64,000 bases of DNA, taken from NCBI RefSeq assembly GCF_029894125.1, contig NZ_JARXYZ010000007.1, positions 62,001 to 126,000 of the forward strand, in the 5' to 3' direction. This document shows, piece after piece, positions 26,548-34,861 of the stretch (the stretch's first letter is position 1; each line of letters begins with the position of its first letter). The notes under the pieces are model-generated. The model worked only from the letters and a program-made list of their open reading frames with translations. It was not told where the DNA came from and made no database searches. This DNA is from Kitasatospora sp. MAA19. GTDB taxonomy: Bacteria; Actinomycetota; Actinomycetes; Streptomycetales; Streptomycetaceae. The position numbers and the translations under genes are program-made.

Positions 26548-26561
26548 GGGACTTTAGTCCC
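26548..26561. promoter_or_regulatory. DevR/DosR-type box
   Basis: GGGACTTTAGTCCC is a perfect 14-base palindromic core and matches the GGGACTWWAGTCCC core of the mycobacterial DevR (DosR) dormancy-regulon box at every position; the outer TTS/SAA positions match only partly. Its centre (26554.5) is about 42.5 bases upstream of the predicted start of the MNIO operon, the classical activating position, and about 106 bases upstream of the acetyltransferase start. Confidence 0.75.
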
Positions 26562-26646
26562 CGGATCCGGACGTTGCCGCAGGTGGGGTGCCACAACGGC
26601 GGGCCCGCCGGCGGAAAATGCGAAGCGGCGGGCGGCCCACTGCGGA

Positions 26647-26652
26647 TAGCGT
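26647..26652 (+). promoter_or_regulatory. -10 element for a leaderless acetyltransferase transcript
   Basis: TAGCGT is eight bases before ATG 26661 and no SD is present. Confidence 0.45.
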
Positions 26653-26660
26653 GCGAATCC

Positions 26661-27593
26661 ATGACTTCGAAGACTTCATTGACAATCCGTGACTTCCGCC
26701 CCGACGACGCCGAGGCGGCCGTGGCCGCGCACCGGGCCGGGCGCGCGCACCTGGTGATGACCGCCGAGAACCTGGTCTGGATGAACGACCGGCAGCTGCC
26801 CGGCGAGCACTTCCGCACCTTCGTCGCCGAACTGGACGGCCGGGTGGTCGGCTCGGTCCGCTGCGCGGTGGCGGTCGGGACGACGACCGTGGGCGTCGGC
26901 TACGCCAACGGCAGCGTGCTGCCCGGGGCCCGGCGGCGCGGCGCGTTCACCGGCCTGCTCGCGGCCGCCGAGCGGCACCTGGCCGAGCACGGCGTGACCG
27001 AGGTGCACGGCTGGGTGGACGACGCACCCGGGTCGCTGGCCTTCGCGGCCGCCCGGGGCTTCGTGATCGGGCGGCAGGGCTACTTCTCCGGACGGGACCT
27101 GACGCTGCCGCTTCCGCAGGCGCCCGTCCTCCCGGCCGGCGTGGAGCTGCGCCCGGGGAGCGACTGGGCGGACGACCCGCTCCCGCTCTTCGTGATCGAC
27201 GAGGACGCGAGCCGCGACGAGCCCGGCGAGGTGGTGCTGGACGCCACCGAGTACGAGGACTGGCGGCAGGGCGTCTGGAATCGGCCGGACCTGGACCAGG
27301 CGCTGACCACGGTCGCGGTGGTGGACGGCGAACCGGCCGCGTTCACCATCGCGCAGACCGACGGACGGGGCCTGTACTGGTCCGGATTCACCGCCTGCCG
27401 TCGGCAGTTCCGCGGGCGGGGCCTGAGCAAGCTGGCCAAGCTGGAGTCGCTGCGGCTGGCCGCGGCGGCCGGCGTCCGGCACGCGTACACCGCGAACGAC
27501 GCGACCAACGCGCCGATGCTCGCGATCAACGCGTGGCTGGGGTACGAGCGCTGTGCCGGGGAGTTCAAGGGGATCAAGCGGCTTGGCGCCTGA
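26661..27593 (+). CDS. GNAT family N-acetyltransferase with two GNAT domains
   Basis: A 310-residue protein built of two GNAT folds. The N-terminal domain (about 5-150) has the acetyl-CoA loop in VLPGARRRGAFTGLLAAAERHL. The C-terminal domain (about 160-305) has a second loop ACRRQFRGRGLSKLAKLESL and the closing ANDATNAPMLAINAWLGYE motif typical of mycothiol synthase-like double GNATs. The acceptor is unknown. ATG 26661 (MTSKTSLTIRDFRPDD) is in leaderless geometry. It is divergent from the MNIO operon and shares the region with the DevR-like box, so co-regulation is possible but the box is far from this start. Confidence 0.88.
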   Translation: MTSKTSLTIRDFRPDDAEAAVAAHRAGRAHLVMTAENLVWMNDRQLPGEHFRTFVAELDGRVVGSVRCAVAVGTTTVGVGYANGSVLPGARRRGAFTGLLAAAERHLAEHGVTEVHGWVDDAPGSLAFAAARGFVIGRQGYFSGRDLTLPLPQAPVLPAGVELRPGSDWADDPLPLFVIDEDASRDEPGEVVLDATEYEDWRQGVWNRPDLDQALTTVAVVDGEPAAFTIAQTDGRGLYWSGFTACRRQFRGRGLSKLAKLESLRLAAAAGVRHAYTANDATNAPMLAINAWLGYERCAGEFKGIKRLGA

Positions 27594-27793
27594 AGTCGCC
27601 GTCTGGCAAGTGGATGTGACGGTACGTCGGAATGGGCGGAGCCGGATCGGTTGAGGATATTCCCCGGGAAGGCGGCGGGGAATTGTGTGGGCGGAGGTAT
27701 TCGGGGCGCGGTAACGGGGGTATTCCGGTCCGTCGGCGGGGACTTACCTGAGGGCACACAGTTCGTGGCCGAGTCTTCCCCCGGGGGAATGAT

Positions 27794-28540
27794 ATGGAGA
27801 TCCTGCTTCAGGTCCTGATCGCCTCGGTTCCGGCCGTGATCGGTTTCCTCGTGGCCCGTTCCCTCGCCCGCACCCGGCTGTTCCTGCAGTACGGCTTCCT
27901 CCGGGCCATGCTCGCCCCGTACGGCCGGGTGCAGATCATCACGCCGAGCATCGAGGTCGAGGAGTTCGCCTTCGCCGTGGACGGCTGCCAGCTGACCAGC
28001 CGGGGGCCGAAGAACGTGCTGTTCATGCCGATGGCCGAGGCCAGGGCGATAGCGCAGCTGACGGACCTGCTGCGAAAGGTCAACCGGAAGGCGACGATCG
28101 AACTGGTCGTGGCCGGCGCGCAGGACCCGCGGATGCCGACCTTCTCGATCGGCGGCCCGGGCGTCAACTCCTACTCCCGGGGCGTCCTGGACGCGGTGTT
28201 CCCGGACTTCGGCATCGAGTACCCGGACGAGGCCCGCGCCCGCTGGGGCGGAATGACCTTCGAGTCGCTGTACAACCCGGCCGGGGAGCTGATCCGGGAC
28301 CACGGTTTCATCTTCGTGACCCGGACGCCCCGGCAGGCGCCGTGCATCGTGCTCTGCGGGGTGTTCGCCTTCGGGTCCGCGATGGCGGTGGAGGCGCTGG
28401 CCGCGGCGGGCCGGCAATCTCCGCTGGCGGCGATCTTCCGCTCCGGGGAGAAAGGATTCGTCGCGGTCGAGGGGCGGGTGATCGGCCTGGACCCGGTGGA
28501 CGTCACGGTCGAGGTCTGCCGGATCCTGCCGACGCTCTGA
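27794..28540 (+). CDS. Membrane-anchored protein of unrecognised family
   Basis: A 248-residue protein that I do not recognise. It begins with one membrane helix (LLQVLIASVPAVIGFLVA) followed by a basic stop (RSLARTRLF). The soluble remainder looks like an alpha/beta domain: RVQIITPSIEVEEF, VLFMPMAEARAIAQLTDLL, KATIELVVAG, then FSIGGPGVNSYSRGVLDAVF, a GG-P-x-x-N pattern, then FIFVTRTP and CIVLCGVFAFGSAMAVEAL. The combination suggests a ligand- or nucleotide-binding sensor fold facing the cytoplasm, without visible catalytic residues. ATG 27794 has the SD GGGGGAA five bases upstream. It stands alone between the acetyltransferase and the MBL gene. No function should be assumed. Confidence 0.75.
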   Translation: MEILLQVLIASVPAVIGFLVARSLARTRLFLQYGFLRAMLAPYGRVQIITPSIEVEEFAFAVDGCQLTSRGPKNVLFMPMAEARAIAQLTDLLRKVNRKATIELVVAGAQDPRMPTFSIGGPGVNSYSRGVLDAVFPDFGIEYPDEARARWGGMTFESLYNPAGELIRDHGFIFVTRTPRQAPCIVLCGVFAFGSAMAVEALAAAGRQSPLAAIFRSGEKGFVAVEGRVIGLDPVDVTVEVCRILPTL

Positions 28541-28757
28541 TCCGGGCCCCGCCTTGGTCTCCGCCCCGGCCCCGTCCCGATCGCCGCGCGGGGTGTCCGG
28601 GCGTTCCAGGTGTCCACGGACGATCCCGAACATTGAGACGATTGGTCTCGACCACCAGGGGTGAAACCGGACAGCTCGGGAGAGTCTGGGGCAGCAACTC
28701 CTGGCGGTCGTACAGGTTTTGCCCCACTCCTGACACGGTATGGGCATAATCGCGCAC

Positions 28758-29771
28758 ATGACGATCAACCGTGCGAACGTGAGCGCGATTGCCGAGGACC
28801 TGTACGTGTGGCTCCCCCCGAAGCGGGGCTGGGGCCTGGCCAACTGCGGGCTGCTGGCCTCGGCGAAGACCGCGCTCTGGATCGACACCCCCTACGACCC
28901 CACCCTGGCCGGGGAGTTCCTGGCCGCCAGCCGCCGCCTGCTGCCGGCCGGGGTCGAGGTCGACCGGGTGATCGTCACCCACGCCAACGGCGACCACCTG
29001 TGGGGTGCCGGGGTCGTCCCGGACGCCGAGGTGATCTCCACCCGCGAGGCGCTGGAGCACATCCACTACGAGCCCACCCCGCAGCAGCAGCACGCGCTCG
29101 TCGTCGGCGGCGACCCGCACTCCCCGCTCGGCGGCTACCTCAGGGAGCACTTCGGACGGTTCGACTGGTCCGCCACCGCGCCCGTGCACCCGGACACCGT
29201 CTTCACCGGCGAGCTGGAGCTGCGAGTGGGGGAGTACCCGGTGCAGGTGACCGGGCTGCCCGCCGCCCACACCGGCGGCGACCTGATCGTCCACCTCCCG
29301 TACCAGCGCACCGTGTTCACCGGCGACGTGATCTTCGGCTCGACCCCGGAGTACCCGGGCGACCACCCGGTGCACTGGGCCGGCCCGCTGGAGAACGTGA
29401 TCGCCGCCTGCGAGCTGGTCCTGGCCACCGGCGCGGAGATCTTCGTCCCCGGCCACGGCCCGGTGCTCGACCGCGACGGCGTCCGCACCCAGATCGCCTA
29501 CCTGGAGTACGTCCGGGAGCGCGCACACGCCCTGCACACCGCCGGGCTCCCCGCGCTGGACGCCGCCCGGCGGGTGATAGCCGAGCAGCGCCACCCCGAA
29601 CTCGGCCTGCCCGAGCGCTTGGTGCTCACCGTCGCCGCCGAGTACCGGCACCTGGACGGCACCGAGGTGCCGAACGTCCTGGAGGCCATGAGCGAGGTCG
29701 CCCTGGTGGCCCACGAACTGGCCGAGGACGCCGCCCGCATCCCGCGTCCGCGCGCCGCCGCCCGGGACTGA
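28758..29771 (+). CDS. MBL-fold metallo-hydrolase
   Basis: A 337-residue metallo-beta-lactamase-fold enzyme. The metal motif reads THANGDHLWGA, so the usual second histidine of HxHxDH is Asn; this HxNxDH variant occurs in a subgroup of the family. The other ligands are in LPAAHTGGDLIVHLP, TVFTGDVIFG and FVPGHGPVLD. A C-terminal helical region (about 225-320) follows. The substrate is unknown. ATG 28758 is preferred over GTG/ATG at 28740; CATAAT ends seven bases before it and may be a leaderless -10. The upstream 217 bp contains a GAGAC-GATTG-GTCTC inverted repeat at 28635-28649. It lies 108 bp before the conservon but is probably a separate unit. Confidence 0.88.
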   Translation: MTINRANVSAIAEDLYVWLPPKRGWGLANCGLLASAKTALWIDTPYDPTLAGEFLAASRRLLPAGVEVDRVIVTHANGDHLWGAGVVPDAEVISTREALEHIHYEPTPQQQHALVVGGDPHSPLGGYLREHFGRFDWSATAPVHPDTVFTGELELRVGEYPVQVTGLPAAHTGGDLIVHLPYQRTVFTGDVIFGSTPEYPGDHPVHWAGPLENVIAACELVLATGAEIFVPGHGPVLDRDGVRTQIAYLEYVRERAHALHTAGLPALDAARRVIAEQRHPELGLPERLVLTVAAEYRHLDGTEVPNVLEAMSEVALVAHELAEDAARIPRPRAAARD

Positions 29772-29879
29772 CCGTCCGGGACCGACCGACCGCCCGCCGG
29801 GCCCGGGCCGGACCGCCACCCGCCCGGCCCCGGCAGCAGCCCACCAGCCAGGACCCCCTGAGGACTCCCGAGGACTTCG

Positions 29880-31733
29880 ATGACGCAGATCGCGCTGGTC
29901 GCGCTGATCGCCCTGGCGCTGGTCGCCGCCGCGACGGCGGCCCTGCTCGCCCGCGGCCGGGCCCGGGCCCTCGCCCGGGCGGTCGCCGCCGAGACGGCCC
30001 GCGGCCACGGCGAGGAGCGCGCCCGCGCCGCCGAGGGCCGGCTGGCCCGCGCCGAGCAGCAGTTGCGCGAGGCGCAGGAGGCCGCCCGGCGCTCCGTCGA
30101 GGAGACCCGCCACGCGGAGGGCCGCTACCGGGCCGCGGAGGAGCGCAGCCGGGAGGCCGAGAGCCGCGGCCGCGCCGCCGAGGACGCCACCCGGGAGGCC
30201 GACCAGCGGGCCACCGCCGCGGGCACCCGGGCCGAGGAGGCCGAACGGCGGCTCGCCGCCGCCGAGGCGCACACCGCCGCCCTGCTCGCCGAGATCGGCC
30301 ACCTCGCCCAGGAACGGGTGGCCGCCACGGCCGTCCGGCTCAGCCACGCCAACGCCCCGCTGGTCGGCCCGCTGGACCCGCAGACCGTCGGCCCCGAGGC
30401 GGTCCGGGCGCTGCAGTCCGTCCTGGACGCCACCACCGCCGCCCTCACCGACGAGCGCGAGCGGGTCGACGCCGCCGCCCGCGCCGCCATGCGCGGCGCC
30501 ACCTCCCGGATCCAGACCCTGCTCTACCAGATCCAGAGCCTGGTCCAGCAGCTCCAGGACGACAACGACGACCCCCGGCTGCTGGAGGTCGACTTCCGCA
30601 ACGAGGTCGCGCTGCGCCGGATCCAGACCGTCGCCGTGCTCTGCGAGGCCTGGCCGGGCCTGGCCCGCACCGACTCGCCGCTCGCCGAGGTGGTGGTCGG
30701 CGCGCTCTCCCGGGTGCCCGGCTACGCCCGGATCAAGGTCGCCAACCACCTGCGGGAGCAGCGGCTCGCCGTGGTCGCCCGGGCCGCCGAGCCGCTGGCC
30801 ATCACCGTCGCCGAACTCCTCGCCAACGCCTCCGCTTATTCGCATCCGGAGACGGACATCCCGGTCACCGTCCAGCAGGGCGGCCGCGGCGCGCTGGTGA
30901 TCATCGACGACAGCGGCATCGGCATGGACGACGACCAGCTGCGCCGGGCCCGCCGGCTGCTGGCCGGCCCGCCCGACGTCCTGCTCACCGAACTCGGCAA
31001 CCCGCCCAAGACCGGCTTCGCCGTGATCGGCAAGCTGGCCCGCCAGTACGGCTTCTCCTGCCACATCGAGCCCTCGCCGTACGGCGGGATGCGCACCCTC
31101 CTGCGGATCCCGGCCGCGCTGGTGACGGTCGTCGACGACGAGCAGCAGCTGTCGGTGCTCACCCCGCTGCCGCTGCGGGCCGGTGCCGGCCCGGCCCCCG
31201 CGCCCACCGTCCAGGCCGTCCCGCCGATGCGCGACGCCGACGAGGGCGACGGCCCGCCCGCGCTCGCCGACCGGCACAACCAGCCGGGCCCGCACCCCGC
31301 GCCCGCCATCCACGTGGTGCCCGACGCGTCGGCCGGCCCCGCCGACCCGGCCGACGACGGCACCGGCCTGCCCAGCCGGCGCCGCCGCCGTCCGCTCCCC
31401 GCCGACGGCCCGGGCGCTCCCGAGGCCGCCGCCCGGCCGTCCGCCGGACCGGCCGAGCCGCCGGTCCGGACGCCCGAGCGGGCCGCCGAGCACTGGCAGG
31501 CGCTGCAGCAGGGCACCGGCTCCGGCCGGGCCGCCGTGACCCAGGCCGCCCGTGAGACCCGTACGAACGACGAGACCGGTCCGAACGGCGGGACCAGTCC
31601 GAACGACGAGACCGGTCCGAACGGCGGGACCGGCGCGACGGGCGAGCCCGGCCCGACCACGGCCGCCCGCGACACCGGTGCCCGCACCACCGGCCGCCCG
31701 CCCGCCCCGACCCCTGAAGGAGCCGAGCAGTGA
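29880..31733 (+). CDS. Conservon sensor-kinase-like ATP-binding protein (CvnA type)
   Basis: A 617-residue membrane protein, first gene of a conservon. It begins with one helix (ALVALIALALVAAATAALLA), then an Ala/Glu/Arg-rich coiled coil (about 40-145). The middle resembles the CvnA dimerisation region. The ATPase domain has the N box ELLANASAYSHPE and G boxes DDSGIGM and GFAVIGKLA. No large extracellular sensor domain exists, unlike typical two-component kinases. The C-terminal 130 residues are Pro/Gly/Thr-rich and contain a 12-residue tandem repeat. Conservons transmit signals through a roadblock protein and a small GTPase-like protein; cvn mutants in Streptomyces affect development. Its stop overlaps the next start by four bases. 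Confidence 0.9.
   Translation: MTQIALVALIALALVAAATAALLARGRARALARAVAAETARGHGEERARAAEGRLARAEQQLREAQEAARRSVEETRHAEGRYRAAEERSREAESRGRAAEDATREADQRATAAGTRAEEAERRLAAAEAHTAALLAEIGHLAQERVAATAVRLSHANAPLVGPLDPQTVGPEAVRALQSVLDATTAALTDERERVDAAARAAMRGATSRIQTLLYQIQSLVQQLQDDNDDPRLLEVDFRNEVALRRIQTVAVLCEAWPGLARTDSPLAEVVVGALSRVPGYARIKVANHLREQRLAVVARAAEPLAITVAELLANASAYSHPETDIPVTVQQGGRGALVIIDDSGIGMDDDQLRRARRLLAGPPDVLLTELGNPPKTGFAVIGKLARQYGFSCHIEPSPYGGMRTLLRIPAALVTVVDDEQQLSVLTPLPLRAGAGPAPAPTVQAVPPMRDADEGDGPPALADRHNQPGPHPAPAIHVVPDASAGPADPADDGTGLPSRRRRRPLPADGPGAPEAAARPSAGPAEPPVRTPERAAEHWQALQQGTGSGRAAVTQAARETRTNDETGPNGGTSPNDETGPNGGTGATGEPGPTTAARDTGARTTGRPPAPTPEGAEQ
31564..31631 (+). repeat. 36-bp-period tandem repeat in the CvnA tail
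   Basis: Two identical 32-base copies (31564-31595 and 31600-31631) encode the pattern NDETGPNGGT twice in the low-complexity C-terminus. It is probably a slippage product. Confidence 0.8.
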
Positions 31734-32161
31734 GCAGCACGCCCAGCCCGACCACCACCGACGAGATCTCGTGGGTGCTGACCCCGCTGCTGGAGCTGCC
31801 GGGGGTGCTGCACGCGGTCATCGCCACCGGCGACGGCCTCGTCGAGGGCGCCTCGGACGGGCTCGACCGGGCCTCCGCCGAGCGGGTCGCCGCGATGACC
31901 GCCACCGTGCACGCCGCCGCCCGCGCGTTCACCAGCGCCTTCACCGGCACCGAGCGGCCCCGGCTGGCCCAGACCGTGGTCGAGTCCGACCTCGGCTACG
32001 CCGTCGTCGTCCCGGCCGGGGAGAACACCTCGCTCGCCGTGTTCACCTCCCTGGAGGCCCAACTCGGCAACGTGGCCTACCAGATGCAGGTGCAGGTCGC
32101 CGCCCTGGGCCGTGCCCTCGCGAGTCCGACCCGGCAGCCGGACAGCACCGCCCGATCATGA
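31730..32161 (+). CDS. Conservon roadblock/LC7 protein (CvnB type)
   Basis: A 143-residue roadblock/LC7-domain protein (DEISWVLTPLLELPGVLHAVIATGDGLVEGA marks the start of the fold, quoted in part: LLELPGVLHAVIATGDG). Such proteins regulate or bind the small GTPase-like partner in conservons. It continues with YAVVVPAGENTSLAVFTS and a helical end. The start GTG 31730 overlaps the CvnA stop, and its own stop overlaps CvnC (ATGA at 32158-32161), typical of tight conservon coupling. It is cytoplasmic, with no membrane segment. The family assignment is firm from sequence plus position. Confidence 0.92.
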   Translation: MSSTPSPTTTDEISWVLTPLLELPGVLHAVIATGDGLVEGASDGLDRASAERVAAMTATVHAAARAFTSAFTGTERPRLAQTVVESDLGYAVVVPAGENTSLAVFTSLEAQLGNVAYQMQVQVAALGRALASPTRQPDSTARS

Positions 32162-32511
32162 CCGCCGTACCCCGCAGGCGGATGGTGCCCGCCTACCTGG
32201 CCACCGGCGGCCGCACCCGCCCCGGCACCGCCGGCTTCGACCGGCTCACCGTGCTGTTCGCGGACCGCGCCGAACCGCCGCGCGAACTGGAACCCGAACA
32301 CCACCGGCTCTGGGAACTGCTGCGCCCCGGCGCGCTGACCGTGGTGGAGGCCGCCGCGCACCTGCGCCTGCCGGTCAGCGCCACCGTCTTCCTCGCGGCC
32401 GATCTGGTCGAGGCGGGCTGCCTGCGCGCCCGCGCGCCGATCCCCCGCGCCCAGCAGACCGACCGCTCCATCGTCGAGAGGCTCCTCGTTGGACTCCGTG
32501 CGCTCCGGTAG
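32158..32511 (+). CDS. Conservon DUF742 protein (CvnC type)
   Basis: A 117-residue DUF742 protein, winged-helix-like, whose conserved segments are MVPAYLATGGRTRP, the EHHRLWELLRPGALTVVEAAAHLRLP stretch (quoted briefly: GALTVVEAAAHLRLP) and AADLVEAGCLRAR. In conservons it links the kinase-like protein to the GTPase. The ATG overlaps the roadblock stop by four bases, and its 3' end overlaps the next start at 32489 by 23 bases. It has no enzymatic motif. Cytoplasmic. Confidence 0.9.
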   Translation: MTAVPRRRMVPAYLATGGRTRPGTAGFDRLTVLFADRAEPPRELEPEHHRLWELLRPGALTVVEAAAHLRLPVSATVFLAADLVEAGCLRARAPIPRAQQTDRSIVERLLVGLRALR

Positions 32512-33175
32512 CCCGGCCGACCGGCCGAGCCGGGTGGGCTACCTGCCCGACCGGGACCAGACGCTGATGAAGCTGCTGGTGGCCGGCCCGTTCGGGGTCG
32601 GCAAGACCACGCTCATCCGCACCCTCTCCGAGATCGCCACCCTGCACACCGAGGAGGCGATGACCGAGACCGGACGACCGGTGGACGACCTGGCGGGCCT
32701 GCCCGAGAAGGCCACCACCACGGTCGCCGTCGACTTCGGCCGGCTGACCCTGCCCGGCAACCTCGTGCTCTACATGTTCGGCACCCCCGGCCAGCGCCGC
32801 TTCTTCCCGCTCTGGCAGGACATCGCCCGCGGCGCGCTCGGCGCCCTGGTGCTCGCCGACACCCGCCGGCTCGCCGACTCCTTCGAGATCATGGACATGG
32901 TCGAGGAGCAGGGCCTGCCGTACGCCGTCGCCGTCAACTGCTTCCCGGACGCGCCGGGCCACTCGGTCGAGGTGCTGCGCGCCCACCTGGACCTGCACCC
33001 CGCCACCCCGCTGCTGCTCTGCGACGCCCGCGAGCGCGGCGCCAGCCTCGACGCGCTGATCGCGCTGGCCGAGCACGTCCTGGACGGCCTGCCCGCCGAG
33101 GCCGCCCCCGCCCCTGCCGCTTCCGTGCCGCCCGCCCCCGCCCCTGCCGCTTCCGCCGCCGAGGAGCGCCCGTGA
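32489..33175 (+). CDS. Conservon ATP/GTP-binding protein (CvnD type)
   Basis: A 228-residue small GTPase-like protein. The P-loop is GPFGVGKTT (residues 33-41). The switch II equivalent is FGTPGQRRFFPLW, in which the usual DxxGQ Asp is replaced (GTPGQ). The base-contact region reads AVAVNCFPDA, where classical GTPases have NKxD. CvnD proteins in Streptomyces hydrolyse GTP in spite of such changes. The C-terminus is a Pro/Ala-rich arm with a duplicated APAPAAS. TTG 32489 has GAGAGG seven bases upstream; GTG 32498 is an alternative with no SD at a suitable distance. Its stop overlaps the P450 start (GTGA, 33172-33175). The nucleotide preference cannot be read from the sequence. Confidence 0.9.
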   Translation: MDSVRSGSPADRPSRVGYLPDRDQTLMKLLVAGPFGVGKTTLIRTLSEIATLHTEEAMTETGRPVDDLAGLPEKATTTVAVDFGRLTLPGNLVLYMFGTPGQRRFFPLWQDIARGALGALVLADTRRLADSFEIMDMVEEQGLPYAVAVNCFPDAPGHSVEVLRAHLDLHPATPLLLCDARERGASLDALIALAEHVLDGLPAEAAPAPAASVPPAPAPAASAAEERP

Positions 33176-34365
33176 CCACCGAGACCCGCCCGACCCCGAT
33201 CTACGGCCCGGTCTTCGCCGCCGATCCACAGCTGGTCTACGACCGGCTGCGCCGCCACGGCGCGGTCGCCCCGGTGGAGATGGCGCCCGGCGTCGAGGCC
33301 CTGCTGGTCACCGACTACCAGGCCGCCCTGGACCTGCTGCGCGACACCGACACCTTCTCCAAGGACTCCCGCGCCTGGCAGCGCACCGTCGCGCCGGACA
33401 ACCCGCTGCTGCCGGTGCTCGGCTACCGCCCGACCGCCCTGTTCAGCGACGGCGAGGTGCACGCCCGCTACCGCGCGGTGATCACCGACGGCCTCGCCCT
33501 GCTCGAACCGCACCGGCTCCAGCGCCGGGTCGCCGAGGTCGCCCACCAGCTGATCGACCGCTTCGAGGCGGCCGGCACCGCCGACCTGATCGCCCAGTAC
33601 GCCCGCCAGCTGCCCGCCTTCGTCCTCACCACCTGGTTCGGCGTGCCCGAGGAGCACAGCGCCCGACTGGTCGCCGGGATCGCCGGGATGATCGAGTCCA
33701 CCGAGAAGGCCGTCGTCGCGTACGCGGACCTCGTCGCGGTGGTCACCGCCATGGTCGCCGAGCGGCGCGAGCGGCCCCGGCACGACCTCGCCTCCTGGTT
33801 CGTCACCCACCCGGCGGAGCTGGACGACGAGGAGGTGATCCGGCAGATCACCCTCACCATGATCGCCGGGCACGAGCCGACCACCAACCTGATCGGCAAC
33901 GCCCTGCTGCGCCTGTTCACCGACGCCCGCTACGCCGGCTCCCTCATCGGCGGCGCGATGACCGCCTACCAGGCGATCGACGAGGTGCTCTGGCACGAGC
34001 CGCCGCTGGCCAACCTGTCCGCCCACTACCCGCGCTACGACATCACCTTCCACGGTCGGGAGATCCCGGCCGGCACCCTGGTGCTGGTCTCCTACGCGGC
34101 CGCCAACTCGCAGGCCGCGCCGCCCACCGACGGCACCGAACTGCGCAGCGGTGAGAGCGCCCACCTGGCCTGGGCGGCCGGCCCGCACGCCTGCCCGGCC
34201 CGGGACCCGGCGCTGCTGATCGCGATCACCGCGATCGAACAGCTGACCAGCCGGCTCAGCGACCTCGAACTGGCCACTCCGGCCGAGGACCTGCTCTGGC
34301 GCCCCGGCCCCTTCCACCGCGCCCTGGTCCACCTCCCGGTCCGCTTCGCCCCGGTCGCCGGATAG
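33172..34365 (+). CDS. Conservon cytochrome P450, CYP157-like, lacking the ExxR motif
   Basis: A 397-residue P450. The haem-thiolate motif is WAAGPHACPARD, with Cys341 as ligand. The I-helix is present (TMIAGHEPTTN). The K-helix motif that is ExxR in nearly all P450s is Glu271-Val-Leu-Trp274 (EVLWHEPP), so the Arg is missing. This Arg-to-Trp change is the recognised peculiarity of the CYP157 family of Streptomyces, whose members sit in conservons. No ferredoxin or reductase gene is adjacent. GTG 33172 overlaps the previous stop by four bases. Substrate unknown. It could be a regulatory haem sensor rather than a hydroxylase, but that is only speculation from the locus. Confidence 0.92.
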   Translation: MTTETRPTPIYGPVFAADPQLVYDRLRRHGAVAPVEMAPGVEALLVTDYQAALDLLRDTDTFSKDSRAWQRTVAPDNPLLPVLGYRPTALFSDGEVHARYRAVITDGLALLEPHRLQRRVAEVAHQLIDRFEAAGTADLIAQYARQLPAFVLTTWFGVPEEHSARLVAGIAGMIESTEKAVVAYADLVAVVTAMVAERRERPRHDLASWFVTHPAELDDEEVIRQITLTMIAGHEPTTNLIGNALLRLFTDARYAGSLIGGAMTAYQAIDEVLWHEPPLANLSAHYPRYDITFHGREIPAGTLVLVSYAAANSQAAPPTDGTELRSGESAHLAWAAGPHACPARDPALLIAITAIEQLTSRLSDLELATPAEDLLWRPGPFHRALVHLPVRFAPVAG

Positions 34366-34390
34366 CACGGGACGGCACGGGACCGCACGA

Positions 34391-34423
34391 AGGCCCGGGC
34401 CGCCGGCACGGCTGCCCGGGCCT
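34391..34423. terminator. Terminator between the conservon and msrB
   Basis: AGGCCCGGGC (34391-34400) and GCCCGGGCCT (34414-34423) are perfect arms, with an inner GCC/GGC pairing. Convergent genes lie on each side. Confidence 0.8.
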
Positions 34424-34434
34424 CCTGTGCCGTC

Positions 34435-34839
34435 CTACTCGGCCGGCTTCAGCGTCAGCGAGACGCTGTTGATGCAGTAGCGCTGGTCCGTCGGCGTGCC
34501 GTAGCCCTCGCCCTCGAACACGTGGCCCAGGTGCCCGCCGCAGCGGGCGCAGCGCACCTCGACCCGGCGCATGCCGAGCGTGGTGTCCTCGATGTACTGG
34601 ACCCGGTCCCCGGCCAGCGGCGCGTAGTACGACGGCCAGCCGCAGTGGCTGTCGAACTTGGTCTCGGAGCTGAACAGCTCCGCGCCGCAGGCCCGGCAGC
34701 CGTAGACGCCGACGGTCTTGGTGTCGGTGTACTCACCGGTGAACGGGCGCTCGGTGCCCGCCTCGCGGAGCACGTGGTACTCCTCGGGGCTCAGCTGCTC
34801 CCGCCACTCGGCCTCGGTCTTCTCGATCTCGTAGCTCAT
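34435..34839 (-). CDS. msrB: Peptide-methionine (R)-S-oxide reductase
   Basis: A 134-residue cytoplasmic enzyme that reduces the R-epimer of methionine sulfoxide in oxidised proteins. Zinc-binding CxxC pairs are CRAC and CARC. The catalytic cysteine is in RYCINSVSL, close to the family RYCINSASL. The conserved SHCGWPSYYAP and GHLGHVFEGEG segments are complete. ATG 34839 (MSYEIEKTE) has GGGAG upstream; an in-frame GTG-type extension to 34878 is not supported. It follows murC on the same strand by 22 bp, so both may share a message. Confidence 0.96.
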   Translation of the reverse strand: MSYEIEKTEAEWREQLSPEEYHVLREAGTERPFTGEYTDTKTVGVYGCRACGAELFSSETKFDSHCGWPSYYAPLAGDRVQYIEDTTLGMRRVEVRCARCGGHLGHVFEGEGYGTPTDQRYCINSVSLTLKPAE

Positions 34840-34861
34840 CACGGCTCCCGGTCGGGGTACG

